Source: a bacterium (GTDB lineage: Bacteria > Omnitrophota > Gorgyraeia > Gygaellales > UBA12090). Taken from it: a stretch of DNA of 11,181 nucleotides. The notes beneath the pieces were generated by a model. It searched no databases. It worked only from the letters and a program-made list of their open reading frames with translations, and was not told the origin of the DNA. Positions 1 to 6,290 of the stretch are shown here, in pieces. Numbering within the stretch: the first letter of the stretch is position 1; each line of letters begins with the position of its first letter. The stretch is from positions 1 to 11,181 of the forward strand of contig SCPY01000105.1 of assembly GCA_004299495.1 (NCBI GenBank), in the 5' to 3' direction. The position numbers and the translations under genes are program-made.

Positions 1-329
1 TTGATTTGCTTATCGTTACCGCCCTTTTGACTATCGCGGGGTATTCGATCAATGATACCATCGTAATCTACGACCGTGTGCGCGAAAATATGCGCATCCA
101 GCGTAAGATGAGCTTGCCGCAGATCATTAACTTAAGCGTAAACCAGACCCTCTCCCGGACCATCCTTACCAGCGGGGTTACTTTAATGGTAGTAGTCGCG
201 TTATTTTTCTGGGGTGGAGAGGTTTTGCATAATTTCGCCTTCAGCCTTATTGTCGGTTTCATTTCAGGGGTATACTCTACGGTTTACATTGCCTCGCCAT
301 TGGTGCTTGCCTGGTCAAAGAAAAAATAA
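1..329 (+). CDS. secF: SecF protein-export membrane protein, C-terminal part (5' end outside window)
   Basis: This is the C-terminal end of SecF (or of a SecDF fusion; the upstream part is not visible). SecF is an inner-membrane partner of SecD that uses the proton gradient to help SecYEG complete export. The first complete codon is at position 3. The segment with GYSINDTIVIYDRVREN is the conserved SecF/SecD membrane motif (usual form GYSINDTVVxFDRIREN). It is followed by two further hydrophobic helices (around SGVTLMVVVALFFWGG and FAFSLIVGFISGVYSTVYIA) and a basic tail ending in KKK, as SecF normally has. The stop at 327-329 lies 2 nt before the mfd start, so the gene probably heads or belongs to the housekeeping operon that runs to rsmA. 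Family assignment is firm; whether it is fused to SecD cannot be decided here. Confidence 0.93.
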   Translation, partial: DLLIVTALLTIAGYSINDTIVIYDRVRENMRIQRKMSLPQIINLSVNQTLSRTILTSGVTLMVVVALFFWGGEVLHNFAFSLIVGFISGVYSTVYIASPLVLAWSKKK

Positions 330-331
330 AA

Positions 332-2326
332 ATGTTTACCCCGCCCTTTCCGAAGAGAAACATATCTCACGAAGAGAGGGCGGGTTTTAAATCCTTAAAG
401 CTCTACACCCATCAGGATCTTAATCCGGAGCATTTGCTTTCTGATTTGCTGGAGTTTGGTTACCGCAAGGAAGAGCAGGTTTTGGAAGAGGGAGATTTTT
501 CCCGCCGGGGAGAGGTACTGGATATTTTTCCCTATACCTTTGAGTGCCCTATCCGTATAGCGCTGGAGATTAATAGAATTGATTCAATCTCCAGCATGGA
601 TATTTCCCATAACCGCGTTATCGCTAAGCATAGCTTAGTGATTATCCTGCCCGCGCAAAAGGCCTATCGCAGGCAGATGGCCGCTTTCGGCGAAGAGCGC
701 CCTCTGCATCTTTTTCTGGAATTAAAGAGGGGCGACCTCCTGGTACATATTCAGCACGGGATAGGCAGATATCTGGGCATAAATAAAATTGAAACCCCTC
801 AAGGGGAGAGGGACCATTTCGCGATTGAATACGCCAATAAGGAGAAGTTGTTTGTGCCTTGCGCGCAGGCGCATCTTATTCAGAAATATATCGGCCTTAA
901 AGGGCGGGCGCCCCGCGTAAACCGCCTTGGCACGGGAGAGTGGGCTGCCCTTAAGGGGCGGGTTAAAAGGGGAATAGAAATAATTGCCTTGGGCCTGTTG
1001 AGGGCGCAGGCGGAGCGGGAGATTGCCGAAGGCTACGCCTTTAGCAAAGATACCGATTGGCAAGCCGAATTTGAAGAGACGTTTCCCTATACGCAAACTC
1101 CGGGCCAGGCAAAGGCGGCGCTGGAGGTAAAAAGGGATATGGAATCAATTCATCCTATGGACCGGCTTTTGTGCGGCGATGTGGGCTACGGGAAGACCGA
1201 GGTGGCGATGAGAGCCGCCTTTAAGGCGGTGATGGACAATAAGCAGGCGGCAATGCTCGTTCCCACTACCATCCTGGCCCAGCAGCACTGGCATAATTTC
1301 AGCCAGCGCTTGAAGAATTTCCCCGTGAATGTGCGGATGCTCTCGCGCTTTAAGAGCGAGGCAGAGCAGAAAAAAATAATAGAGGGGATAAAGGCAGGCG
1401 CGGTTGATATTGTTATAGGCACGCACCGGCTCCTTTCCGACGACATCGCTTTCCGGGACCTGGGCCTTCTCATTATTGACGAAGAGCAGCGTTTCGGGGT
1501 AAGGGCAAAGGAAAAAATAAAATCCTTCCGGCTTAATGTGGATATCCTGACCCTTACCGCGACTCCCATTCCCCGGACACTATATATGGGGCTTATGGGA
1601 TTAAAGGACATCTCCAGCATAAATACCCCGCCTAAAGACCGGACGGCGGTTGCGACCTATGTCCTGGAATATGACGAGGATGTGATCGCGCATGCCGTAA
1701 GCAGGGAGTTAAGCCGCCAGGGACAGATGTTTTTCGTGCACAATCAGGTGCACGATATAGAGAAGGTTTGTGAGCGCCTTAAGAGAATAACCGGCGAGCG
1801 CTGCCGGATTGCCTACGCCCATGGCCAGATGCGCGAAGATGAGCTGGAAGGAATTATGGCTGATTTTTTAGAAAAAAGAATTGACTGCCTGGTTTCTACC
1901 ACTATCATAGAATCCGGCATAGACGTGCCCCTGGCGAATACATTAATCGTCAATAATGCCCATACATTCGGTTTGAGCGATTTGCATCAGCTGCGCGGAA
2001 GGGTGGGCAGGTTTGACCGCAAGGCATACGCCTATTTTCTCATTCCCAGGGGTGAATCTTTGAGTTCTGACAGCAGGGCGCGTTTAGAGGCAATCAAGGA
2101 ATATTCAGAACTGGGGGCGGGTTTTAAAATCGCCAGCCAGGACCTGGAAATCCGGGGCGCGGGTAATTTGCTCGGGGTCCAGCAGCACGGGTACATACAG
2201 GCGGTTGGATTTGACCTGTACTGCCGGCTGCTCAGGGAGATGATGCAGGCAGTTAGGCGGGTTGATGGCCGTAAGCTCTTTGAGCCCTCCCGCACATTAA
2301 AGAAAGGCGAAACCTATGGAGATTAA
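332..2326 (+). CDS. mfd: Minimal transcription-repair coupling factor Mfd (D2 + RNAP-binding + motor only)
   Basis: Mfd is an ATP-driven DNA translocase that pushes stalled RNA polymerase off lesions and recruits UvrA. Seen in the 664 residues: a UvrB/Mfd D2-like module (about 40-110, with GDFSRRGEVLDIFP from residue 54), a linker of only about 24 residues, the CarD-like RNA-polymerase interaction domain (from GDLLVHIQHGIGRYLG at 134), then a RecG-like superfamily 2 motor with Walker A GDVGYGKT (282-289), DEEQ box (383-386), TLTATPIPRTL, helicase motif VI LRGRVGR, and the TRG motif (GAGFKIASQDLEIRGAG, about 595-611). Typical Mfd has 1,100-1,170 residues. Here D1a, D1b, D3 and the C-terminal D7 are absent. 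The reading frame is intact, secF ends 2 nt upstream and surA starts inside the 3' end, so the shortness is not an assembly break. There is no clear Shine-Dalgarno sequence before the ATG; coupling to secF is likely. An alternative name would be an Mfd/RecG-family helicase, but the polymerase-binding domain argues for Mfd. Confidence 0.9.
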   Translation: MFTPPFPKRNISHEERAGFKSLKLYTHQDLNPEHLLSDLLEFGYRKEEQVLEEGDFSRRGEVLDIFPYTFECPIRIALEINRIDSISSMDISHNRVIAKHSLVIILPAQKAYRRQMAAFGEERPLHLFLELKRGDLLVHIQHGIGRYLGINKIETPQGERDHFAIEYANKEKLFVPCAQAHLIQKYIGLKGRAPRVNRLGTGEWAALKGRVKRGIEIIALGLLRAQAEREIAEGYAFSKDTDWQAEFEETFPYTQTPGQAKAALEVKRDMESIHPMDRLLCGDVGYGKTEVAMRAAFKAVMDNKQAAMLVPTTILAQQHWHNFSQRLKNFPVNVRMLSRFKSEAEQKKIIEGIKAGAVDIVIGTHRLLSDDIAFRDLGLLIIDEEQRFGVRAKEKIKSFRLNVDILTLTATPIPRTLYMGLMGLKDISSINTPPKDRTAVATYVLEYDEDVIAHAVSRELSRQGQMFFVHNQVHDIEKVCERLKRITGERCRIAYAHGQMREDELEGIMADFLEKRIDCLVSTTIIESGIDVPLANTLIVNNAHTFGLSDLHQLRGRVGRFDRKAYAYFLIPRGESLSSDSRARLEAIKEYSELGAGFKIASQDLEIRGAGNLLGVQQHGYIQAVGFDLYCRLLREMMQAVRRVDGRKLFEPSRTLKKGETYGD

Positions 2327-3227
2327 AAAGTGCGGAGTAAGGATTATAGCGTGTATCGTTTTCTTCCTTGGGGCAGGCGCTTACGCGGCGCAGGACAAGA
2401 TTGTCGCCATAGTCAATAAAGACACGATTACCCAGTCTGACGCTGACGATTACCTTAAGGTGGTTATTTTACAGCTTAGCCAGCGTTATACGGGCAATGA
2501 CCTGGAGAATAAAATTAAAGAAGAAAAGGAACAGCTCATCTCCAGAATGACGGAGGACAGGATTATCCTGCAGGAGGCAAAGAAAAAAGGGCTTGCCGCC
2601 CGCCCGGATAAGGTGAAGTCCCGGATAGAGCAATTGAAGGCCAATTACGGCTCGGAGATAGAGTTTGAGGGTTCGCTTAAGGAAAAAGGCCTGACGGTTA
2701 AGGATTTGGAAGATAAGCTTAATGACCAGATGATCATGCGCGAGGTTATTGAACGGGAAGTGCGGATGAAGGTGGTGGTCAGCCCCGAGGAGGTAACAAA
2801 ATTTTATGAAAAGAACAAGGAATCGCTCTTCCTGGAGCCGGAGTCGCGCACCCTGGATTCTCTTTACCTGGAAGATGAATCTTCGCTTGATAAGTTATCG
2901 GAAGATTTAGAAAGCGGCGTTGATTTTAAGGAGGCGGCCCAAAGGCACCGGTGCGCCTATGCCCGGGATACGATTCGCAGGGATGAGCTTTCTTTGGCAG
3001 TTCAGGAAAGCGTATTTTCCCTTTCCGTAAATGAGGTGTCAAAACCGATAAAGACAGATAAGGGTGTCTATATCTTTAAACTGCTGGAGGCTCATCAGCC
3101 GAGAATCAAGCCGCTAAGCGAAGCCCATCAGGGAATATTTAATTATCTTTTTGAAGAAAAGTTCGCCGCCAGGATGCTGGAGTGGCTTGAGGATTTAAAG
3201 GCGAAGGCGTATATTGTGGTTAAATAA
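2316..3227 (+). CDS. surA: SurA/PpiC-type periplasmic chaperone with degenerate parvulin domain
   Basis: A 303-residue exported SurA-family protein, likely a chaperone for proteins crossing the periplasm. A signal peptide is visible (basic start MEIKKCGVR, hydrophobic core, probable cut after AYA at residue 24). It is followed by the SurA N-terminal signature DKIVAIVNKDTITQSDADDYL and a charged helical chaperone region to about residue 160. One parvulin-like domain (about 175-280) ends in the recognisable VNEVSKPIKTDKGVYIFKLLE. The domain looks catalytically poor: the usual ASHIL motif is replaced by LDSLYL, and the GGDLG segment is missing. E. coli SurA has two parvulin domains and about 428 residues, so this form is short. 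The start ATG overlaps the mfd end by 11 nt and has GAAAGG (2302-2307) 8 nt upstream. The order surA-pdxA-rsmA supports the name; PpiC/PrsA-like is the alternative. Confidence 0.82.
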   Translation: MEIKKCGVRIIACIVFFLGAGAYAAQDKIVAIVNKDTITQSDADDYLKVVILQLSQRYTGNDLENKIKEEKEQLISRMTEDRIILQEAKKKGLAARPDKVKSRIEQLKANYGSEIEFEGSLKEKGLTVKDLEDKLNDQMIMREVIEREVRMKVVVSPEEVTKFYEKNKESLFLEPESRTLDSLYLEDESSLDKLSEDLESGVDFKEAAQRHRCAYARDTIRRDELSLAVQESVFSLSVNEVSKPIKTDKGVYIFKLLEAHQPRIKPLSEAHQGIFNYLFEEKFAARMLEWLEDLKAKAYIVVK

Positions 3228-3231
3228 TAAA

Positions 3232-4200
3232 ATGGCTAAGCCAAAAATCGTCTGCGGGATAACAATGGGCGATCCTTCAGGGATCGGGCCTGAGGTAATG
3301 CTCAAGGCCCTTAATTATCCGGGCATATCTAATTTAGCAGAGTATCTGGTTATCGGAGATGGATGGGTATTGGAAAAGTTAAAAGTTACAATCCGCAAGC
3401 CGCAAGATTTTAGGGTTATTGACCTAAAAAATGTCCCGCGCGGAGGATTTGCCTTTGGAAAAGTAAGGCGCGAATACGGCAAGGCATCGATGCAATACAT
3501 AGATAAAGCTATTGAGCTTTTGAAAGATAAGAAAATAGATTGCCTGGTTACCGGGCCGGTAAATAAAAAGTCGGTTAATCTATCCGGTTATAATTTCAGC
3601 GGACAGACCGAATATATTTCCAAGCCCTTCGCGGCTAAGAGCGCGGTGATGATGCTTTTAAATAAAAAGCTAAGGGTTTCCCTGGTTACGCGCCATATTC
3701 CTTTAAGAAATGTGGTTAAAAATTTAAACGCGCGAATTATAGCCGGAACAATCATTAGCACCGCCTCAGGCCTTAAGAGTTTTTTCTCGATCAAAAATCC
3801 GCGTATCGCTGTATGCGCGGTTAATCCCCACGCCTCGGACAATGGCGTAATGGGAGATGAGGAGGCAGGGTTGATAGCTCCCGCGATAGCGATGGCAAGG
3901 GGCGGGGGGGTCATCTGCCAAGGGCCATACCCCGCGGACACCCTTTTCGCGAAAGCAATCAGCGGGGAATACGACTGCGTTATCTGCATGTATCATGACC
4001 AGGGGCTTATTCCGCTAAAGCTCACCGGTTTAGAGGACGCGGTGAATATCACCTTAGGCCTGCCTTTTGCTCGCACCTCACCCGGGCACGGAACCGCCTT
4101 TGATATTGCCGGGAAGGGCGTAGCCAATCCCCGCTCCTTTATTGAAGCCGTTAAAACGGCCGTCAGCTGCGCCATGAACCTGAACCCGGGCAAGAGATGA
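3232..4200 (+). CDS. pdxA: 4-hydroxythreonine-4-phosphate dehydrogenase PdxA
   Basis: PdxA oxidises 4-phosphohydroxy-L-threonine with NAD+ in the DXP-dependent pyridoxal phosphate pathway, in the cytoplasm. The start at 3232 gives 322 residues and follows the surA stop by 4 nt; an in-frame ATG at 3214 would overlap surA and add only MWLNNK. Motifs in order: GDPSGIGPE (13-21), TGPVNK, the substrate loop SGQTEY (Q at 125), RHIPL (H155), NPHASDNG (H200), MYHDQGLIPLK (H255, K263), N272 and ARTSPGHGTAFDIAGKG (R281). The three histidines match the metal ligands of E. coli PdxA (166, 211, 266) at a constant offset of 11, so the active site is largely preserved. One change stands out: the phosphate/substrate-binding His (136 in E. 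coli) is Gln125 here. No good Shine-Dalgarno is seen. The gene overlaps rsmA by 4 nt (ATGA). Confidence 0.94.
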   Translation: MAKPKIVCGITMGDPSGIGPEVMLKALNYPGISNLAEYLVIGDGWVLEKLKVTIRKPQDFRVIDLKNVPRGGFAFGKVRREYGKASMQYIDKAIELLKDKKIDCLVTGPVNKKSVNLSGYNFSGQTEYISKPFAAKSAVMMLLNKKLRVSLVTRHIPLRNVVKNLNARIIAGTIISTASGLKSFFSIKNPRIAVCAVNPHASDNGVMGDEEAGLIAPAIAMARGGGVICQGPYPADTLFAKAISGEYDCVICMYHDQGLIPLKLTGLEDAVNITLGLPFARTSPGHGTAFDIAGKGVANPRSFIEAVKTAVSCAMNLNPGKR

Positions 4201-4985
4201 AGCCAAGGAAAAGCCTGGGGCAGAATTTCCTGATTGACAAGAATATTCAATCCAAGATAATCCGGGCCTGTAATCTAAGCGGGAATGATACTGTATTAGA
4301 AATAGGCCCCGGCCGGGGGGAGATTACCCAATATTTACTCGAGCAGGCCGGCTATGTTATCGCGGTTGAGATAGATAATAATCTCTATCAGGGCCTGATA
4401 GAAAGATTCGGCTCTTTTAAAAATCTTGAACTTTTGAACGCGGACATTCTCAAGTTAAGCTTGTCCGGACTGCGCGGGTTAGGGGGCGGCAAAAAGTTTA
4501 AAGTAATAGCTAATATACCTTACTATATCACTACCCCGATTATTGCGCGTTTATTAAGCCATGGCAGCCTGTTCAGTGAAATTTATCTTACCCTGCAAAA
4601 AGAATTTGCCGAAAGGTTAACAGCCGGCCCCGGAACTAAAGATTACGGAGCGTTCAGCTGTTTCGCGCAATTTTACACGAAACCGAAATTGATCTTTACT
4701 ATTTCAAGCAGCGCTTTCTGGCCAAGGCCAAAAGTAGATTCCTGTTTGGCGCGGCTTGAGATTTTAGATGAGCCTTCGGTTAAGGTAAAGGACGAGGGGA
4801 TGTTCTTTAAGATTATCCGCGCCGGATTTAATCAGCGCCGCAAGCTGTTTAAAAACAATCTCTCAAGAATATTTCCTCAGCCCAAGGCAGCTTCCTGCCT
4901 GAGTAAATTGGGCTTAGATGAAAAGGTGAGGGCGGAGGATTTATGCTTGTCAGATTTTGCCAGGATAGCCGATTATTTCACATAA
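4197..4985 (+). CDS. rsmA: 16S rRNA (adenine1518-N6/adenine1519-N6)-dimethyltransferase RsmA (KsgA)
   Basis: RsmA dimethylates two adjacent adenines in the 3'-terminal hairpin of 16S rRNA using S-adenosylmethionine, a late check on small-subunit assembly. The 262-residue length is normal for the family. Visible motifs: KSLGQNFLID at the N-terminus, SAM-binding motif I VLEIGPGRGEIT (33-44), motif II VEID (57-60), NADIL (81-85), catalytic motif IV NIPYYITTP (106-114), the FWPRPKVDS loop and FNQRRKLFKNNL in the C-terminal helical domain. The usual NLPYY is NIPYY here, a conservative change. The start overlaps the pdxA stop as ATGA, the classic arrangement for translational coupling, and the surA-pdxA-rsmA order is that of E. 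coli. No terminator is visible after the stop; transcription of the housekeeping operon could run into the riboswitch region. Confidence 0.96.
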   Translation: MKPRKSLGQNFLIDKNIQSKIIRACNLSGNDTVLEIGPGRGEITQYLLEQAGYVIAVEIDNNLYQGLIERFGSFKNLELLNADILKLSLSGLRGLGGGKKFKVIANIPYYITTPIIARLLSHGSLFSEIYLTLQKEFAERLTAGPGTKDYGAFSCFAQFYTKPKLIFTISSSAFWPRPKVDSCLARLEILDEPSVKVKDEGMFFKIIRAGFNQRRKLFKNNLSRIFPQPKAASCLSKLGLDEKVRAEDLCLSDFARIADYFT

Positions 4986-4994
4986 AATATACCC

Positions 4995-5022
4995 TTGAAA
5001 TTCCCTTTTTTTGTGGTATACT
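4995..5022 (+). promoter_or_regulatory. Sigma-70-type promoter of the riboswitch leader RNA
   Basis: A -35 box TTGAAA (4995-5000) and -10 box TATACT (5017-5022) are separated by 16 nt, predicting a transcript start near 5029-5031. It lies 10 nt after the rsmA stop and just upstream of the c-di-GMP aptamer, so it would produce a leader RNA beginning about 20 nt before the aptamer. Seen by eye; the match is good at five of six positions in each box. Confidence 0.7.
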
Positions 5023-5043
5023 TTGCTTTGACAATCAGGAATA

Positions 5044-5136
5044 AGCTACTGACAAGGGTAAACTACGAGCAATCGTAGGGCGCAAAGCCAAGGGGCCCCA
5101 CGCAGGGCAGCCCAGCTGCCAAAGAGTTGAACCGCT
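5044..5136 (+). ncRNA. Cyclic-di-GMP class I (GEMM-I) riboswitch aptamer
   Basis: The core matches the GEMM-I consensus. A GGGTAAAC segment (5056-5063) is followed by a 6-bp hairpin CTACGA/TCGTAG (5063-5078) with a GCAA tetraloop of GNRA type, then the hallmark GGGCGCAAAGCC (5078-5089), a GG-CC receptor-side segment, and a final hairpin GGCAGC/GCTGCC (5106-5120) with a 3-nt loop. By alignment to the Vibrio cholerae Vc2 aptamer, the ligand-contacting positions are G20 = G5057 and A47 = A5084. The G at position 20 predicts c-di-GMP selectivity rather than the 3',3'-cGAMP-preferring G20A variants. The closing stem P1 is weak (TGAC 5050-5053 with GTTG 5126-5129), so its outer limits are approximate. 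It lies upstream of a pilin gene, a known genomic setting for this class, which fits c-di-GMP control of pili. Confidence 0.87.
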
Positions 5137-5182
5137 GATAACGCAGAATTGCAATCGCGGATAGCGCGTTTTATTCGCGCGG

Positions 5183-5236
5183 CGCGAGAGCATGTTTAGG
5201 AAGCAGGTCTGCGTGAGTCGCGGATATAAACCTAAG
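5183..5236 (+). promoter_or_regulatory. Candidate expression platform: anti-terminator/pseudoknot between aptamer and terminator
   Basis: The segment TTTAGG (5195-5200) can pair with CCTAAG (5231-5236), the left arm of the intrinsic terminator. Forming this 6-bp helix (one G-U) would prevent the terminator. A second helix, CGCGA (5183-5187) with TCGCG (5218-5222), encloses the first segment, so both together would make a pseudoknot. Between the aptamer and this point there are two further hairpins, CCGC/GCGG (5132-5135 with 5157-5160) and GCGCG/CGCGC (5164-5168 with 5176-5180). This is an inference from base pairing alone; the direction of switching (c-di-GMP turning the gene on or off) cannot be read from it. 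Confidence 0.35.
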
Positions 5237-5258
5237 GTAAACGCGCCTTAGGTTTTTT
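5228..5258 (+). terminator. Intrinsic terminator between riboswitch and pilin gene
   Basis: A perfect 10-bp stem AAACCTAAGG (5228-5237) / CCTTAGGTTT (5246-5255) with an 8-nt loop ends in a run of six T (5253-5258). It would end the leader RNA started near 5029 after about 230 nt. Its left arm can alternatively pair with 5195-5200 upstream. Confidence 0.88.
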
Positions 5259-5273
5259 ATTATAAAGTTTTGC

Positions 5274-5301
5274 TTGACAAAGCCTTATGAAAAGTTAAAA
5301 T
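5274..5301 (+). promoter_or_regulatory. Second sigma-70-type promoter, directly upstream of the pilin gene
   Basis: A consensus -35 box TTGACA (5274-5279), a 16-nt spacer and a -10 box TAAAAT (5296-5301) place a transcript start near 5308, about 33 nt before the pilin ATG. It lies downstream of the terminator at 5228-5258 and would therefore escape the riboswitch. The -35 box is perfect. Confidence 0.68.
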
Positions 5302-5340
5302 ATGTTTATGCCCATAGAGGCAGAAAGGGGGTATGAGTAG

Positions 5341-5748
5341 ATGATACTCAAAACGAGAAAAGGGTTTACCTTAGTAGAAATTATGATTGTGGTGGCAATC
5401 ATCGCTCTTTTAGCGGCAATTGCCATACCGAACTTGCTGCGCCCGAGGATGACGGCAAATGAATCTTCGGCACAGGCGACACTGAAGACAATTTCAACCG
5501 CCTGCGAAACCTTTGCTGCGGCCAATAACGGGAACTATCCCACCGCGGAAACCGACCTTACGGGAGCTACTCCTCCGTATTTAAACAGGGCGTATGATAC
5601 TCAAAACGTAAGCGGTTATACGTTTGCTGAGACCTTAGCCGCTACCGGATATACCGTTACGGCTACGCCTGTGCAATGCGGGGTTTCCGGTTCTCAAACA
5701 TATACCATTACCACCGGTGGAAATTTAGGCGGGGCGGCCTGCAGTTAA
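5341..5748 (+). CDS. pilA: Type IV pilin, probable major subunit (PilA/GspG type)
   Basis: A 135-residue prepilin with a short basic leader (MILKTRKG) cut before F9; the mature N-terminus FTLVEIMIVVAIIALLAAIA carries the conserved E at +5 needed for assembly. The helix continues as IPNLLRPRMTANESSAQATLKTI and is followed by a small globular domain with NGNYPT. Cysteines at 55, 113 and 134 are present; 113 and 134 could close a C-terminal D-loop, as in many pilins. Mature subunits would be extracted from the inner membrane and polymerised. AAAGGGGG (5324-5331), 9 nt before the ATG, is the strongest ribosome binding site in the locus, and the gene has its own promoter and terminator; both suggest high expression relative to the minor pilins downstream. 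A GspG-type pseudopilin is the alternative, but pilM in the same locus favours type IV pili. Confidence 0.88.
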   Translation: MILKTRKGFTLVEIMIVVAIIALLAAIAIPNLLRPRMTANESSAQATLKTISTACETFAAANNGNYPTAETDLTGATPPYLNRAYDTQNVSGYTFAETLAATGYTVTATPVQCGVSGSQTYTITTGGNLGGAACS

Positions 5749-5765
5749 AAGAAGCCGTTGTTCTT

Positions 5766-5799
5766 AAAAGAGCGCTCGATAACGTTCGGGCGCTTTTTT
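5766..5799 (+). terminator. Intrinsic terminator after the pilin gene
   Basis: The left arm 5768-5779 (AAGAGCGCTCGA) pairs with 5786-5797 (TCGGGCGC followed by T), loop 5780-5785, including an uninterrupted GCGCTCGA/TCGGGCGC helix with one G-U pair. A tract of six T at 5794-5799 follows. It begins 17 nt after the pilin stop. No clear promoter is seen before the next gene, so the minor pilin genes probably rely on leaky read-through, which would set a high major-to-minor pilin ratio. Confidence 0.85.
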
Positions 5800-5819
5800 A
5801 TTGGCTTGCCGGTAAAAAA

Positions 5820-6257
5820 ATGGCGAATTGTTTAAAGGATGATAAGTATAACTTAATCAACGTGGCCAATGAAAAAGGGTTTACCCTCGCGGAAATTATC
5901 CTGACGGCGGCTATCCTCGCTTTCACTCTGGCGTCGCTATTGGCATTATTTGTCAGTTGTATGCTCTTAAATGATGCCAGCCGCAACCTTACCCAGGCCG
6001 CGGGCCACGCCCAGTTTGTGATGGAGGATATAAGGGATACGGCTTTCAGCAATATCGCGCCTAAAATTAACAGTGGCGATTGGGATTGGGATATTTCCGC
6101 GATAACAGGGCAGGGCTTAAGCGGGTTAAGAAGCGAGAGCATAGACGCGCAGGCTTCCGGAAGCGATCCTCTGGATGTTACCGTAACGGTAAGCTGGCAG
6201 GACCGTTCGGGAAGAAACAGGCAGTTGGAATTAGAAACCTTATTTACAGAGCAATGA
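5820..6257 (+). CDS. PilV-like minor prepilin, first copy (V1)
   Basis: A 145-residue protein with a prepilin leader of 20 residues ending EKG, then FTLAEIILTAAILAFTLASLL with E at +5, so it is processed by the prepilin peptidase. The rest (SRNLTQAAGHAQFVMEDIRDTAF, then a beta-rich end with VTVTVSWQDRSGRNRQLELETL) resembles PilV/GspI-type minor pilins. The open frame continues upstream to 5676, but that would read through the terminator and the pilin gene's 3' end, so the ATG at 5820 is preferred. It lacks a good Shine-Dalgarno; GTG at 5862 is a possible alternative that would leave a normal 5-residue leader. It is paralogous to the gene at 7867 (shared FTLAE, ILAF, SR, and T-F-S pattern). 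Likely role: part of a minor pilin complex at the pilus tip. Confidence 0.8.
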   Translation: MANCLKDDKYNLINVANEKGFTLAEIILTAAILAFTLASLLALFVSCMLLNDASRNLTQAAGHAQFVMEDIRDTAFSNIAPKINSGDWDWDISAITGQGLSGLRSESIDAQASGSDPLDVTVTVSWQDRSGRNRQLELETLFTEQ

Positions 6258-6290
6258 AAACTATCGCCGCTCAAATAAGCGTAATCAGTT

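Noticed and set aside
722..1620. Reverse-strand open frames opposite mfd and other genes
   Set aside because: They are shadows of real genes with no recognisable motifs or ribosome binding sites.
332..2326. Frameshift or assembly error as cause of the short Mfd
   Set aside because: The frame is intact, motifs run in order, secF and surA abut the ends, and no D1, D3 or D7 remnants appear in other frames.
3214..3231. Upstream ATG for pdxA
   Set aside because: It adds six residues (MWLNNK) that overlap the surA end and do not belong to PdxA; the second ATG begins at the usual place before GITMGDPSG.
5044..5136. GEMM-Ib (3',3'-cGAMP) variant of the riboswitch
   Set aside because: The base equivalent to position 20 of Vc2 is G (5057), not A, which favours c-di-GMP.
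5191..5225. AGGAAGCAG resembling the SRP RNA apical region
   Set aside because: The rest of the SRP domain IV loop and stem is not there; the segment lies between aptamer and terminator and is better seen as expression platform.
5676..5819. Upstream extension of the V1 reading frame
   Set aside because: It would start inside the pilin gene and be translated through the terminator stem; the residues have no pilin leader character, and ATG at 5820 is in frame.
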